A stretch of 64,000 nucleotides of DNA. Origin: Thraustochytrium sp. TN22. Taxonomy: Eukaryota; Sar; Bigyra; Thraustochytrida; Thraustochytriidae. Within the stretch, counting starts at the first letter, position 1. Every line of letters begins with the position of its first letter. The stretch lies in the NCBI GenBank assembly GCA_013306675.1, contig JABLUY010000202.1:1-64000 (forward strand). The letters are read 5' to 3'. The notes under the pieces are model-generated. The model was not told the origin of the DNA and made no database searches. It saw only the letters and a list, made by a program, of their open reading frames with translations. The position numbers were made by a program, and so were the translations under genes. Positions 20,901-28,972 of the stretch are shown one piece after another.

Positions 20901-21433
20901 TGCGCGTGGTCCCCACGCGCCTCAGCATGTACTGCTCGTTCCAGCTCTTCACTGCGCAGTTTGAGAAGCTTCTGCTGCCGGTTCTGCACGGCACGCCCAT
21001 GTACAACGCACACGCGCGCTTCATGGGCGCGCGCGTGGGACGCTACGCCATCCTCAATTCCAGCTTCGTGCGCGAGCACCAGCTGCTCTCGGTCGGGGAG
21101 GGCGCCATCGTGGACGCTGGCGCCTTCTACGCCGGTCACCAGCTCACCAATGCTCGATTCCACCTCGGGTCTTCGCGCATCGGCGCCTTCGCGCTCCTGC
21201 AGCCTGGCTCCGTCTGTCTCTCGGACGGCTGCGTCCCGCCGCGCTCCGTCGTTCAGTCCCGCGCCTTTGCGCCCCACGTCTCGCGGCTCGATTCGGATCC
21301 TGAGCTCGCTACCGATCCCAAGGCTGGTCGGCACAAGGCCGCCAAGGTCGCCAAGGTCGGTCGGCACAAGGCCGCCAAGGTCGCCAAGGTCGGCGACGAA
21401 GACCCCTTTGGCATGCCGCAGGACGACCTCTGA
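14915..21433 (+). CDS. Fatty acyl-AMP ligase, duplicated module, carrier, six-helix LbH terminus (megasynthase)
   Basis: 2,172 residues from the ATG at 14915 (MLSTHAQAET); an in-frame ATG at 14801 would add 38. Residues ~1-580 form a fatty acyl-AMP ligase-like adenylation domain, with FSSGSTGDPKGV (~175-188), an FYGIAE-type motif and TSGKIRRS (~553). Residues ~590-960 and ~970-1335 are two homologous copies of a module I do not recognise; both contain GMEDL, LRGPLSFLLLVN, AWNFAF/VWNFAF and DRAFQA. A carrier domain follows (~1350-1430; FESGMSSVAMVEI, with the likely phosphopantetheine Ser at 1383). The C-terminus (~1435-2150) has three pairs of transmembrane helices, each followed by hexapeptide/left-handed beta-helix-like sequence, like the NRPS terminal domain of poly-lysine synthetase-type proteins. 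The inferred reaction is activation of a fatty or carboxylic acid as its AMP ester, loading on the carrier, and membrane-bound condensation or transfer. The product is unknown. An 11-residue unit (GRHKAAKVAKV) is exactly repeated near the end. Confidence 0.85.
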   Translation: MLSTHAQAETLCESAVRFAKEQPDRQVFVWLDDKGKEAAAMTRAELVTKALGVANTMEKAWDVQRGDLVLLVFFPGADFVIAMMACLLGGFVAVPVYPPDPNNPKAGLLKMSKAVEGTGLKHALSHTSFLRARRLLIGASKFPQGLKWHDMRKAKAARAISAPWPTASSDLAFVQFSSGSTGDPKGVCVTHGNLNANLASIQAAMKVNEDTVGVTWVPFYHDMGLVGAILTTINAGALMVAMSPMSFLRSPLAWLQAISDYKGTMTCAPNFAYELAARKVQPAQRAQLDLSSCTRYSNGAEPVRWETLKRFVDAFRGQGVRMEHMDPFYGIAENVVLLSTHQPPRAPLVIRLRSDFARLPGSHIELATQDDVDAIALVGNGKPGPGITILALHPATREPVPPDHVGELWVAGPSKVCTYMGRPDTSKELLNAEFAKPDGRTYLRTGDMGFIHQDEVFVCGRIKDMLIVRGRNIFPQDVEATVDACSADIRPGCCAAFCLEDSEDVVVVAEVRDAKHKNVAHLTNAVRAAIAGDHGFSPLAVVLIKPRTVPKTTSGKIRRSATRDAYMQGQLAIIAQSGGSQAADVEHADVEAADLAPLWEFFKTAVALDLHTDPAQMRSFLKELHLDPSTPGMEDLEDYLDQSVSLTPFVETLRTVLEAQTVLAGFVVEMLQAHLTSTPQADDLRGPLSFLLLVNVFVERLKDCAVYAAVMPSLLERIGRRHADLEAESWFMTVKKGLLVWPARSILEAAVQGRKLRDDPRVLSLNILAAVMAERMEAKTQRKEPTPSAICGAALSEAALQRAAKPVPGSLYAQAYVAWNFAFLERVRPMGDAASDRAFQAILFLPSIAQAQSMDDLMRNRLTSLLLLFGADLTQVFQSRGAAALAASYTTSADLALTRITPRLGVAHAETVAVDLMARYGPVEQSADAKSVVARCNHVLRQLLDGDSMVPGLFAQTWADIGGARTLVDAAPTDLTPLWQLFDAVSALGLCTDPQQMRRLMDELHLGYDAPGMEDLAVYLEAPVSLAGFVDTLRNALQAQPTLAAFVLNLLPHDAAHHFVRAEALRGPLSFLLLVNLFVDLMCDPSKFSASMPAVIERTMSQYRAMDSRAWFGVVKPGLVTWAMRASLQAPAQGKAAAALDESFLGLNIQVAAAAEVFDAPSASKLTPSAVLGVALNEVCMGRASSRVSVASFVQAYIVWNFAFFESYQPNKNTLVDRAFQAVLFAPSVTASTSLTEFVFRHLVSLQLLLGADESHVFQDSPFFDSIKVMAACSRVAQDFGVTRVEEAALSLARLHGPTEMAASIGSVIERCDHVLTTDMDAQVSVDLWLNTWTDDYQVETKSVDIGSTPGERLDWLLRSARRSIGNAVLSPDDDLFESGMSSVAMVEIAGRVELFITSGGAAEDASLDPDFIAQHRTVRALAAAAEVKRAEAIRQEDLRQLRSPALPVAVAGALQFFGVWLIFFEMAAAIVPAYHYGYWVRFESGLGEPWAYYRVTESTSMFGVLMAFVIPAWVLTFSMLVVLTKWLVVGRWSPREVAINSVPYLRWWLVDRLTHMWETAVGRWILNTPLLNIFYTLLGGNIAFSAKIKAFLRDLDLVTVGCSAVVKGEVVCRAFDAKARTLRFRHVRLGAASQLRPGSMVMLGATVGRGAQIATLDVVQEGTQVPDARDDADTRDDAAARANAAMALFELVAKLFIMCAFLVLYFNASVVNVLIWDACGYPDSFRYADLAYWASSYYVTACCMSFVAVAFKWVLVGRLRAGPVTPSTLRGLRHWAADYLWSLLWGTWVIFFDETRSLMIYLRALGASLDDYAFISSALWMCPSNADMVVMGKGSMAGLIFIEAEANGQRGHVQIGDDCEVGLFAAIGFGATMQPHSSLATLSTLSQGEVLQTGHRKFRGATFPVAEYDANKEPSPPWSLWEEVFVLLFRALILVTIVIALIPAYEFANFVLFDAALQRDFAILLLAVSLWLALLGLALTQRLLALVVLGTSRDLRVVPTRLSMYCSFQLFTAQFEKLLLPVLHGTPMYNAHARFMGARVGRYAILNSSFVREHQLLSVGEGAIVDAGAFYAGHQLTNARFHLGSSRIGAFALLQPGSVCLSDGCVPPRSVVQSRAFAPHVSRLDSDPELATDPKAGRHKAAKVAKVGRHKAAKVAKVGDEDPFGMPQDDL
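21326..21391 (+). repeat. 33-bp in-frame tandem duplication
   Basis: Two consecutive identical 33-base units encode GRHKAAKVAKV twice in the cytosolic tail of the megasynthase. The duplication keeps frame and looks recent. Confidence 0.85.
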
Positions 21434-21955
21434 TGTCGAGAACATAACATCCCAACGACCGCCGAAATGTCTTCGTCCTTGAGGTGGAGAGCTCAGTGAG
21501 ACGCCAGCGTGTCGCTGGTTAGCACTGGCCATTGAAGTTACATACGCTTTTCGCAGCGTCTCGGAGTGTGTAGGTAATGCCTGGTGGATGCGACCTTCAG
21601 ATCCAGTCGAATTCGAGGCTCGGCTTGCCTCGGCCTGGCGTGCCTCGGCCTGGCTTGCCTCGGCCTGGCTTGCCTTGCCCTGGGTCCCAGTGCGGTGGAA
21701 ATTGAGAACTGTCTTTTCCATCCTGTCGTTCTTCAGCCTCCCGATCTCATCAAGTGACGGAATCGCTGATGCAGCAGGACCAACAAGAGCAGGAGCAAGA
21801 GCAGGAGCAGGAGAAGGAGAAGGAGCGAGGCAACAACAACGGAAACGACTGTCTTGACAAGGTTGCACGCGCGAGCTAAAGGTCTTTCAGAACTAACGTT
21901 AACTGTCAGGAACTAGCAACTGTAAGAGTATTTTTGTGAGTGAACGAACGAGGAA
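21434..21955. other. Convergent 3' spacer with short tandem repeat
   Basis: No gene is supported. A 15-base unit (CTTGCCTCGGCCTGG-like) is repeated about four times at about 21617-21680, and a GAGCAGGAGCAAGAG purine tract lies at about 21786-21830. It carries the 3' ends of the convergent flanking genes. Confidence 0.6.
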
Positions 21956-23008
21956 TTAGTTGAGGGAATCGAGGGACTCAGTGGACTGGGTGACGACCTT
22001 GGAGGACTGGAAGGACGAGACATCAACGCCGCTGGCCTTGCGCTCCTCAATGCGGGCCTCAATCCAGTCCATGGTCTTCTTGAGGCCGGACTTGAGGTCG
22101 ATGCCGGGGGCCCAGCCGAGCACCTTCTTGATGAGGGTGTTGTCGGAGTTGCGGCCGCGCACGCCCTCGGGGCCCGGGACGTGCTTGTGCTTGAGCTGGC
22201 CAGTCTTGCCGGCGAGCTCAATGACGATGTCGGCCATCTGGTTCATGGAGACCATCTCGTCGGAGCCGAGGTTGATGGGCTTCTTGAAGTCGGAGTCCAT
22301 GAGGCGCTGGATGCCCTCAATGCAGTCATCGACGTACATGAAGGAGCGGGTCTGCTCGCCGTTGCCCCAGATCTCGAACTCCTCGGTGGAGGTGAGCGCC
22401 TTGCGGCAGAAGGCAGCCGGGGCCTTCTCGCGGCCATCAGTCCACGTGCCGTGCGGGCCGTAGACGTTGTGGAAGCGGGCGATGCGCACCTCGAAACCGA
22501 AGTCGCGGCCGTAGTGCATGGCGAGCTCCTCCGAGGCGAGCTTCTCGAGGCCGTAGGCGTCCTGGGGCTGCGCCGGCCAGGCGTCCTCCTCCTTGAGGCC
22601 CGGGTTCGCCTCGTCCTCCTGCTTGGACTCGTTGTACACGCAGGCCGAGGAGGCGTAGAAGAAGCGCTTGCAGCCGGCGCGGCGGGCGGCCTCCACCATG
22701 TTGAAGGAGATCATGGTGTTGTTGTAGAAGAGCACCGAGTGGTTGGACTGGATGAAGCCCATGCCACCCATGTCGGCGGCCAGGTTGTAGATCTCCTCGC
22801 AGCCCTCGGTCGCCTTGACGCAGTTGGCCAGCGAGCGCAGGTCGAGCAGCTTGAACTCATCGCAGAACTCCTTCTCCTCGAAGAACTCCTGCTTCTTCCA
22901 GTCCACGGCCACCACGTACTTGCCCTGCTCCTTGAGCTTCTTGCCCAGGTGGGCGGCGATGAAGCCGCCGGCACCGGTGATGCACACCTTCGTCTTGCCC
23001 TCCGCCAT
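21956..23008 (-). CDS. GME: GDP-mannose 3,5-epimerase
   Basis: 350 residues, full length for the family. GME is an extended short-chain dehydrogenase that converts GDP-D-mannose to GDP-L-galactose (and GDP-L-gulose), the committed branch toward L-galactose and, in plants, ascorbate. Visible hallmarks are the NAD-binding CITGAGGFIAAHL near the start, NLAADMGGMGFIQSNHSV, the catalytic SSACVY, Tyr and Lys of YGLEK, REKAPAAFCRKAL, and PGPEGVRGRNSDNT with the conserved Arg. Similarity to plant enzymes can be read along the whole chain. Codon use is strongly biased to C/G-ending codons, consistent with high expression. The C-terminus adds a Ser-rich tail of about 25 residues. The start at 23008 fits the family N-terminus. 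Confidence 0.95.
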   Translation of the reverse strand: MAEGKTKVCITGAGGFIAAHLGKKLKEQGKYVVAVDWKKQEFFEEKEFCDEFKLLDLRSLANCVKATEGCEEIYNLAADMGGMGFIQSNHSVLFYNNTMISFNMVEAARRAGCKRFFYASSACVYNESKQEDEANPGLKEEDAWPAQPQDAYGLEKLASEELAMHYGRDFGFEVRIARFHNVYGPHGTWTDGREKAPAAFCRKALTSTEEFEIWGNGEQTRSFMYVDDCIEGIQRLMDSDFKKPINLGSDEMVSMNQMADIVIELAGKTGQLKHKHVPGPEGVRGRNSDNTLIKKVLGWAPGIDLKSGLKKTMDWIEARIEERKASGVDVSSFQSSKVVTQSTESLDSLN

Positions 23009-24441
23009 CTTGCCTTTTTTGCTCTAGCTCTTGTCTGCCGCGAACCTGTAGCCGTCCCTGTTCCGCACGATCGAATCCATCCTGGACGTTAGTCAGCTGT
23101 CCCTCGCCATGTCCCGACATTCCTGCGGCCGCCGGCTCCTCCTCCACCCGCGGCAGCCGATACGCCGCGCGGCGCGGCGAGGCGCGGCGCGGCGCGGCGC
23201 AGGGCGGCCGCCTCGGCCGCTCGCCGCCGCGCCTGCGCCGCAAGCCGCGCACCTCGCCGCCGCGCGCGCGCGCGCAGCCGCACGGAGCCGATCTCGTTGC
23301 AATCGCAGCCCACGTCCGGGCCGCAGGATGAAGGGATTGCCGTGCCCGCATCCGCGCGCGGGAGAGAGGAGGGCGCGGGCGCGCCTGCGGCAGGCCAGGC
23401 CGCGCGCCGCGCGCCGCCGCGCCCTTTGCCTCTGCCGCGCGCTCGCCGCCGACCGCGCGGACCTTGCCTCGATACTCTTCACTCACCTGTCGATGTTTTG
23501 GATTTGCTCTGAGATTCGCTCGCGCCGCTCCCGCGCCCCCCCCCAGCCGCGCGTCGCCCACTGGCGCCGTCCGCCGGCCGCCTGCTCCGCCACCTTTTGA
23601 GCCGCGGATGCCCCCCCCCTGCTTGGGCCGGCAGTTTCCGTCTCTGCGGGTGGCGCGCCACTGCTCGTGGACGTCGCTTTCGTCCTCCGACGGCGACTGG
23701 GTGTCCCGATTTTTGGCCCAGTGGCGCAGGAGGGACCGACGCGGCGCGTCCCACCCGGCTGGACACAGCGTGGACTTTATGGTATGGAGACGGTGGTGGT
23801 GGTCGTGGAGGCGATGGAGATGGAGATGCTCTTTGTTGTTTCGCGCATCACGGGGCGAGCGGCGAGCGAGGGAGGGAGTAGCGCCTTGATTTTTGCTGGA
23901 TCGTTGGCTGGTTGAATGGCAGGCTGGCTGGCCGCCGGCGCCCTGCAAGCGGTGGCCCAGCCTGGTGGCTGGCCGGCTCCGCCCGCGAGACGAGACCGGC
24001 TTCTGAGCACATACCAAAGTCTGCGGCACGCGACGTGCAGTGAATCGTGGGTGGTGGGCATGCAGTGGATTGTTTCATGCAATGGACTGCAGTGCCGTGG
24101 GAGGAGTGGAGTGCAGTGCGGCGGGCGAAGTCCCGATCAAGCAGAAGCAGGCACGCGACGCAGCGCGCATGATCGAATCACGCGCGTAGTGCAAGTGCTC
24201 GCTCTGCAAACAGATTGGCTGACTGGCTTTGGAGCACGGCGCGCAGCAGCAACCCGTGCTCGCTCTCCGTGATCGTGACGTGCTGTCCATTCACTCGACA
24301 CGCGGGCGGCCGCTCGCCCCGCGTTCCCCTCGCGGCGTGGCACTGCGGACTTGATCGTAACGGCCTCGGGCGCCGCTTGCGTCAAGTTGCCACTGGCATG
24401 AGGTCCAAGGCGATGCGGCAGGCTCTTGAGGCGAGCGCGCC
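23009..24441. other. Divergent promoter region, GC-rich
   Basis: About 1.4 kb between divergent genes. ORFs here on both strands are Arg/Ala-rich artefacts of GCGCGG runs (about 23165-23290 and 23380-23430). C-runs occur at about 23542 and 23610. I see nothing that supports a gene. Both neighbours' promoters should lie here. Confidence 0.55.
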
Positions 24442-25170
24442 ATGCCCGCGGCAGCGGCGTGGGTCGTGACGGCGCTGACAGCGCTGGCAGCGCAGGGCGC
24501 AAGGGCACTAGAACAGTCGAGCGAGCTGTACGGGCAGCTGGTGGACAAGTCCGAGCCGGACAATGTCCAGGGGCTGCTGACGGAGTGCTTCTCAGGCATC
24601 AACATGACGACGTGCGCGTACGACGAGTCGGCGTCGATGCTTGACACCTCGGACGGCGGCATGAGTGGCGTGCTGGCGGACTTCTCTTGGGACTCGGTGT
24701 TCACGGGCGACGCGGCGTACTGTCTGTCGTGCTGCAACAACCGGCGACTGTTTTACTCGCAGGAGGAACTCATTGTGCTGCAGTGCAACATGGCGAACAA
24801 GTTCGCGACCAAGTCTGGCAGCGCCATGAGCCTGGTGGACATCAATGAAAAGGACTGGGAGTTTCGCTTTGCGCGCCGCGACACGGTGGACGACCGCTCG
24901 CTGACGCGCTGCGACCTGACGCGGCAGGAGTCGAGCGAGACGCACTTTGTCAATGGCTACGAGCTCAAGATCTGGGTGCAGGAGTATCAGAACGTGGTGG
25001 CATACTGGCGTGGCGTGTCGGCGTGCGAGGCCATTGCGATCGAAGTCCTGGAGAGCGAGACCTCCGACACCTTTCAGGAGCGCATCACCATCGTGGTCAA
25101 CGAGGGGGGGTCGCCGCGCGCGGCGCTCGGGCTCTTGGCGCTCGCGCTTGCTCTGTTCAGTGCGTGGTGA
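24442..25170 (+). CDS. Secreted, probably GPI-anchored protein of unknown family
   Basis: 242 residues. A signal peptide is clear (hydrophobic 4-20, likely cleavage near ARA-LEQ at ~22). The mature part has about ten cysteines, including CLSCCNN, and an NMT glycosylation site. The chain ends in a hydrophobic segment (AALGLLALALALF) with only three residues after it and no basic cytosolic tail, preceded by small residues NEGGSP. That is the pattern of a GPI-attachment signal. No domain was recognised. Cell-surface location is inferred from these signals, and the function is unknown. The ATG at 24442 is the only start giving the signal peptide. Confidence 0.75.
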   Translation: MPAAAAWVVTALTALAAQGARALEQSSELYGQLVDKSEPDNVQGLLTECFSGINMTTCAYDESASMLDTSDGGMSGVLADFSWDSVFTGDAAYCLSCCNNRRLFYSQEELIVLQCNMANKFATKSGSAMSLVDINEKDWEFRFARRDTVDDRSLTRCDLTRQESSETHFVNGYELKIWVQEYQNVVAYWRGVSACEAIAIEVLESETSDTFQERITIVVNEGGSPRAALGLLALALALFSAW

Positions 25171-25390
25171 TTGCGCACTGCCAGCCTGCCGCGTGGCCGC
25201 AGGCATGGGCGGTGGCTGGCGCCTGCGCATGGAGCGCTCGTGCGAGTCAGAAGTCTGGGAGGTGATGAAAGAAGAGAAGAGAAAAGAAAAGAGATGAAAA
25301 TTTGTGTGCTGTGCGTGTGAGCGCGCGAGAGAGGACCGAGAGACATATACTTAAGTAAGGAAGGGTGGTGGTGCTCGTACATACGTCCAG
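25171..25390. other. Convergent 3' spacer
   Basis: A short interval between stop codons with a purine-rich AAGAGAAGAGAAAAG tract at about 25268-25295. No gene is seen. Confidence 0.5.
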
Positions 25391-26376
25391 CTAGTCGGAG
25401 TCGGAGCGGAGCGCAGAGAGGTCCTCGTCCGCCTTGCCCTGGCCAAGCTTCTCGACGCTGCGGCGCATCTGCGAGATGCTCTGCGCCATGTCATTGGCCT
25501 TGTAGACGCCGGAGCCGGAGACGATGAGATTGGCGCCGGCGGCCGCGGCGGCATCGATGGTGGCAACCTTGACGCCGCCGTCGACCTCAATGTCGATGTT
25601 GGGGAAAGCCTCGCGCACGGCGCGAACCTTGTCCATCATGCTCTCCATGAAGGACTGGCCGCCCTTGCCCGGGTGCACCGTCATGATGAGCGCCAGGTCG
25701 ATCTGGTCCGCATACTGGAGCAGGTCCTCGACCGGCGTGTCGGGGCTGATGCCGAGGCCCACGCGCATGCCGTGCGCGCGGATGTCGTCAATCAGGTCCT
25801 GCGTCTTGCGGCGCGGCTCCGTCGTCTCCAGGTGGAAGGTGTACGTGAGCAGGTTGGGCTTGCTGCCCTGCGCCTTGGCCACGCCGGCCACCCAGTTCTC
25901 CGGCTCGCTCGTCATCATGTGGCAATCAAACGGCGTGTCCGGCACGTGGCGCCGCAGGCACTCGATCACGTATGGCCCGAACGAGATGTTCGGCACGAAG
26001 TGCCCGTCCATGACGTCCAGGTGCACGTAATCGGCGCCCGCCGCCAGCACGCGCTCCACCTCGGACTGCAGATTCGCCTGCGCGGTTCGCGTCCAAGCCG
26101 CTTGGTCAGTCTTTGCGCGCGTCCACCCCGCGCCCGTTCGGTGCTCTCTCTCTCTCTCTCTCTCTCTCGCTCTCTCGTTCGCCGCGTCCTCCGCCGCCGC
26201 GCGCAGCCAGCCAGCCGGCATCGTCATCTCTATTTCATCCGTCATGTCGCGCTCGCTTCGCGCGGGCGCGCGGGCGTGCGTGCGGGCGGGCGGGCAGCCG
26301 CGGGCGGGGCCCAACTCACCATGTCGCAGTCCAGCACGGAGGGCCCGATCATGGCCGCGCAGCAGTGGGGCGCCAT
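25391..26376 (-). CDS. RPE: Ribulose-phosphate 3-epimerase, two exons
   Basis: This TIM-barrel enzyme interconverts D-ribulose 5-phosphate and D-xylulose 5-phosphate in the pentose phosphate pathway. The first exon runs from 26376 to 26320 (19 codons: MAPHCCAAMIGPSVLDCDM). The donor is GTGAGT at 26319, the acceptor CAG at 26080-26078, and exon 2 runs from 26077 to 25391, beginning ANLQSEVERVL. Joined, SVLDCDM-ANLQSEV aligns with the family start (IGPSILNSDLANL), giving 247 residues, the usual length. Exon 2 shows HLDVMDGHFVPN, DCHMMT, MTVHPGKGGQSF and EVDGGV, which carry the metal- and phosphate-binding residues. Without the splice the frame would read into Arg/Ala-rich sequence with no family similarity. 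No transit peptide is evident, so the location is probably cytosolic. Confidence 0.93.
26078..26319 (-). other. Intron of ribulose-phosphate 3-epimerase
   Basis: A 242-base GT-AG phase 0 intron with donor GTGAGT. It contains a (GA)n microsatellite (seen as CT repeats on the plus strand at about 26143-26175). Placement is fixed by protein alignment on both sides. Confidence 0.9.
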
Positions 26377-26526
26377 GGTCGCGACGCGGGCGAAGCGGAG
26401 CGGAGTCGGGCAAGGATGCGGGTTTGTCCTTTGCGTGCTTTGCCCAAGCAAGAGGCACGCAGGCCAGCAGCAGCCGCCGCGGCGGCGCGCAGAGCGCGAA
26501 CCGCGGCGCGGGCGGCGCGCCGGGCC
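26377..26526. promoter_or_regulatory. Short bidirectional promoter interval
   Basis: Only 150 bases separate the start codons of two divergent genes (26376 minus, 26527 plus), so both promoters and leaders must share this interval or overlap the neighbouring exons. It is GC-rich with no obvious TATA box. Confidence 0.45.
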
Positions 26527-28972
26527 ATGCCGGCGCTGCTGCTGGCGCTCGTGGGCGCCGACGGCCGCACGCTCGCGCAGCAGCACGCCGGTACGTAGCG
26601 CTTCCGGGACGGGAGGAGGAGGAGGAGGAGGAGGAGGAGGAGGAGGAGGGGGAGCTGGAGGTGGCGAGGAGGGCGGCCACGGCTGACGCGGCGCGCGACA
26701 GGGCTGCTCAGGCTCGAGAAAATCGAGCAGGTGCTGCAGGGCTTTGCAGGCCTGCTGCGCGCGCGATCGGCACGCGGACCGAATGAGGTGAGTCGAATGG
26801 CAGCGGATAGTGAGCGAGGCGAGCCGAGGCGCTGTGCCGCAGCCAAGGCGCTGCGCCGCAGCCGAGGAGCTTGCTTGCTAACGGCGGTACGCGCAGGGCA
26901 CCTACGTGGCAGCAGACGCCTACCGCGTGCACTACGTGCAGTGCCAGCACGTGTGGGCCGTGGCGTGTAGCTACGCGTCCGACAGCGTGTGGGCCACGGC
27001 GGCGGTCCTGGGACGAACGGTCGAGTACCTGCTCGCATTGTGCGACCAGCGCGTCACGGCCAAGAAGGTGGAGAAGAGCTTCGCGGACGTGGCGCTCGCG
27101 ATGCTGCGCATCCTACACACGCGGCGCGGCGCCGTGGAGGCGCCGCGCAAGCCGGCCGCGGCGGGCCGCGGCGGCTTGGAGCGCACGGCCGAGGCCGGGG
27201 AGGCGCGCCTGAGCCGCGCGGACGCCGGCGAGGCGCGCCGGCTGGCGTCCTGGCGCGCCGCGCAGGCCGACTTCGCGCGCCGCAAGCGCCAGCTCGTCTC
27301 GCTGCGCGACCTCGAGGAGCGCGCCTCCGTGCCCACGGCCACGTGCTTCCCGGCTCTCCTGTCAGCGGCGCAGGCGCGCGCCGTGCCGGGCAAGAAAAAG
27401 GCGCAGCGCGAGCGCCGCAAGCAGCTGCAGCGTCAGCATCGCAAGGCGACCGCGTTTCTGCGCGAAGCGGCCTGGGACGACTTCGGTCCGGGCTTTGCGC
27501 TCCCGGACCCGGGCCCTACGTCGGACCCGCGGCCGGCCGCAGCGGCAGCGGCGGCCGGGGCGGCCGCCGAGGCGAGTCATCCTGCGGCCGTGGGCGACGG
27601 GGACGCGGTCTTCGATCCTTTTGGCGCCGCGGACCCGGCCGCCGCGGACCTCGGGCCGCCGGTGACCCCACCTGGCGCGGCGGCGTCCTGGGACCCTTTT
27701 GCGGCTGCTGGCCCCACTGCAGCAGTTGAAGGGACCTCGGCGGAGGCGGCCACTGCCGCGGCGGCCGTGGCGGACCCGGCGGTCGGTGCCGAGGTCGGTT
27801 GGGACCCATTTGGCGACGGTGGCACCAGGATCGAGGCCCAGGAAGAAGATGACGTCTTTGCGACGGATGAAGAGGAAGCGGGCTTTGCTCTGGCAGACGG
27901 CGGGGGCTATGGTCTGGGCGAGGAGAACGTGCGAGTTGCGCCGCCAAGCGATGCCCCAGCGCCACCGATGGGCGACGCAGCGTCTGCAGCGGACGGCACT
28001 CCGCCGCCCACCGACGACGTTGCGACGCCAGCGCCGCCACCCATGGACGACGAACGAGTCGAAGAAGAAGCAAGGGCGAGTGCTCCGGCGCCAGTGCCGA
28101 AGCCCAGCCCGGATGCGCCGCTGGTGCCGCCAACAAGTAGCGAGCCGACGCCAGTACCAAGCAGCAGCGGCCCGACATCAGTGGTGGTACCACCACCGAC
28201 CAGCGCGCCGACACCGGCACCTCCGAAAGTCTCGGTTCGCGAACAGGTGGTTGCAGAGGTCGTGCGCGGGCGCAGCGGCGAGGTGCGCTCGTGCTTGGTC
28301 CGCGGTAAGGTCTACGCGCAGGAGGACAAGCGGGAGGCGCCCGTGGCGGCGCGGCGCGGCGCCTACATTACGCTGGTGACAACGAGCCCCGGGCTGCAAT
28401 GGCGCGTGAACCCGGCGCAGGCGCGCGTGGCGGTGGCGTGGGACCGCGGCGTTGAGCTCGAATGCGAGATCGGCGCCGACAACGTGGCACTGTACTGGAC
28501 GGACAGGGACGGCGCGTGGCGAGCAACGTCCGTGCCGGCACGGGCCGTGGCCGCTTGGGACGCCGCGTCGCGCGAGCTGCAGGTGAGCGTGCTCGTAGCG
28601 CAGGAAGGCGCGTCCATCGTTGGCAGCTGTACGGTTCGCGTCGACCTACGCGAGGCGCTGCCCCCGGACGCGCGCGAGGTGCGCCTGGTTAGCGAATCAG
28701 CGGCAGACTGCCTTTGGTCCGGGGTGGACAGCAGCGCGCAGGTGCAGCTGTCGGAGGGCCACACCACAGCTGTGGTCCGCCTCTTTTCTACTTGTAGCGC
28801 CGACGGTGACCAAGAGGCGCATCAAGAAGAAGAAGCAGAAAACGCCGGGGCAACAGGAGGCGCACCGGTCTTGCTCGCCTGCGAGTTGCGCTGCGAGCTC
28901 GCTTCGACGTTGGCCTCCGCTGTGCTGCAGCCTTGCGCCGCGCACACGCAGCTTGTTGTGCGCAGTATTTGA
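26527..28972 (+). CDS. Longin/mu-homology adaptor-like protein with WDPF linker (TSET TCUP/TML or delta-COP type), three exons
   Basis: Exons 26527-26590, 26702-26787 and 26897-28972 join in frame to 741 residues; both introns are GT-AG. The N-terminus (MPALLLALVGADGRTLAQQH, then GLLRLEKIEQVL, then GTYVAADAYRVHYV and AVACSYASDS) has the layout of an adaptor longin domain (~1-130). A charged helical stretch follows. A long disordered Ala/Pro-rich linker (~250-500) carries three DPF motifs (VFDPF, WDPFAA, WDPFGD), the kind that bind AP-2 appendage domains. The last ~240 residues begin VREQVVAEVVRGRSGEV and look like a mu-homology domain. This order fits coat medium subunits: TCUP/TML of the TSET/TPLATE complex, or delta-COP. 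The DPF linker favours an endocytic role. The family is inferred from layout; the splice model is well supported by open frames. Confidence 0.55.
26591..26701 (+). other. Intron 1 of the adaptor-like gene
   Basis: A 111-base intron with donor GTACGT and acceptor ACAG. A (GGA)n microsatellite lies inside it at about 26609-26648. It is phase 1, and translation stays open only when it is removed. Confidence 0.75.
26788..26896 (+). other. Intron 2 of the adaptor-like gene
   Basis: A 109-base phase 0 intron with consensus donor GTGAGT and acceptor GCGCAG. It joins GPNE to GTYVAAD. Confidence 0.75.
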
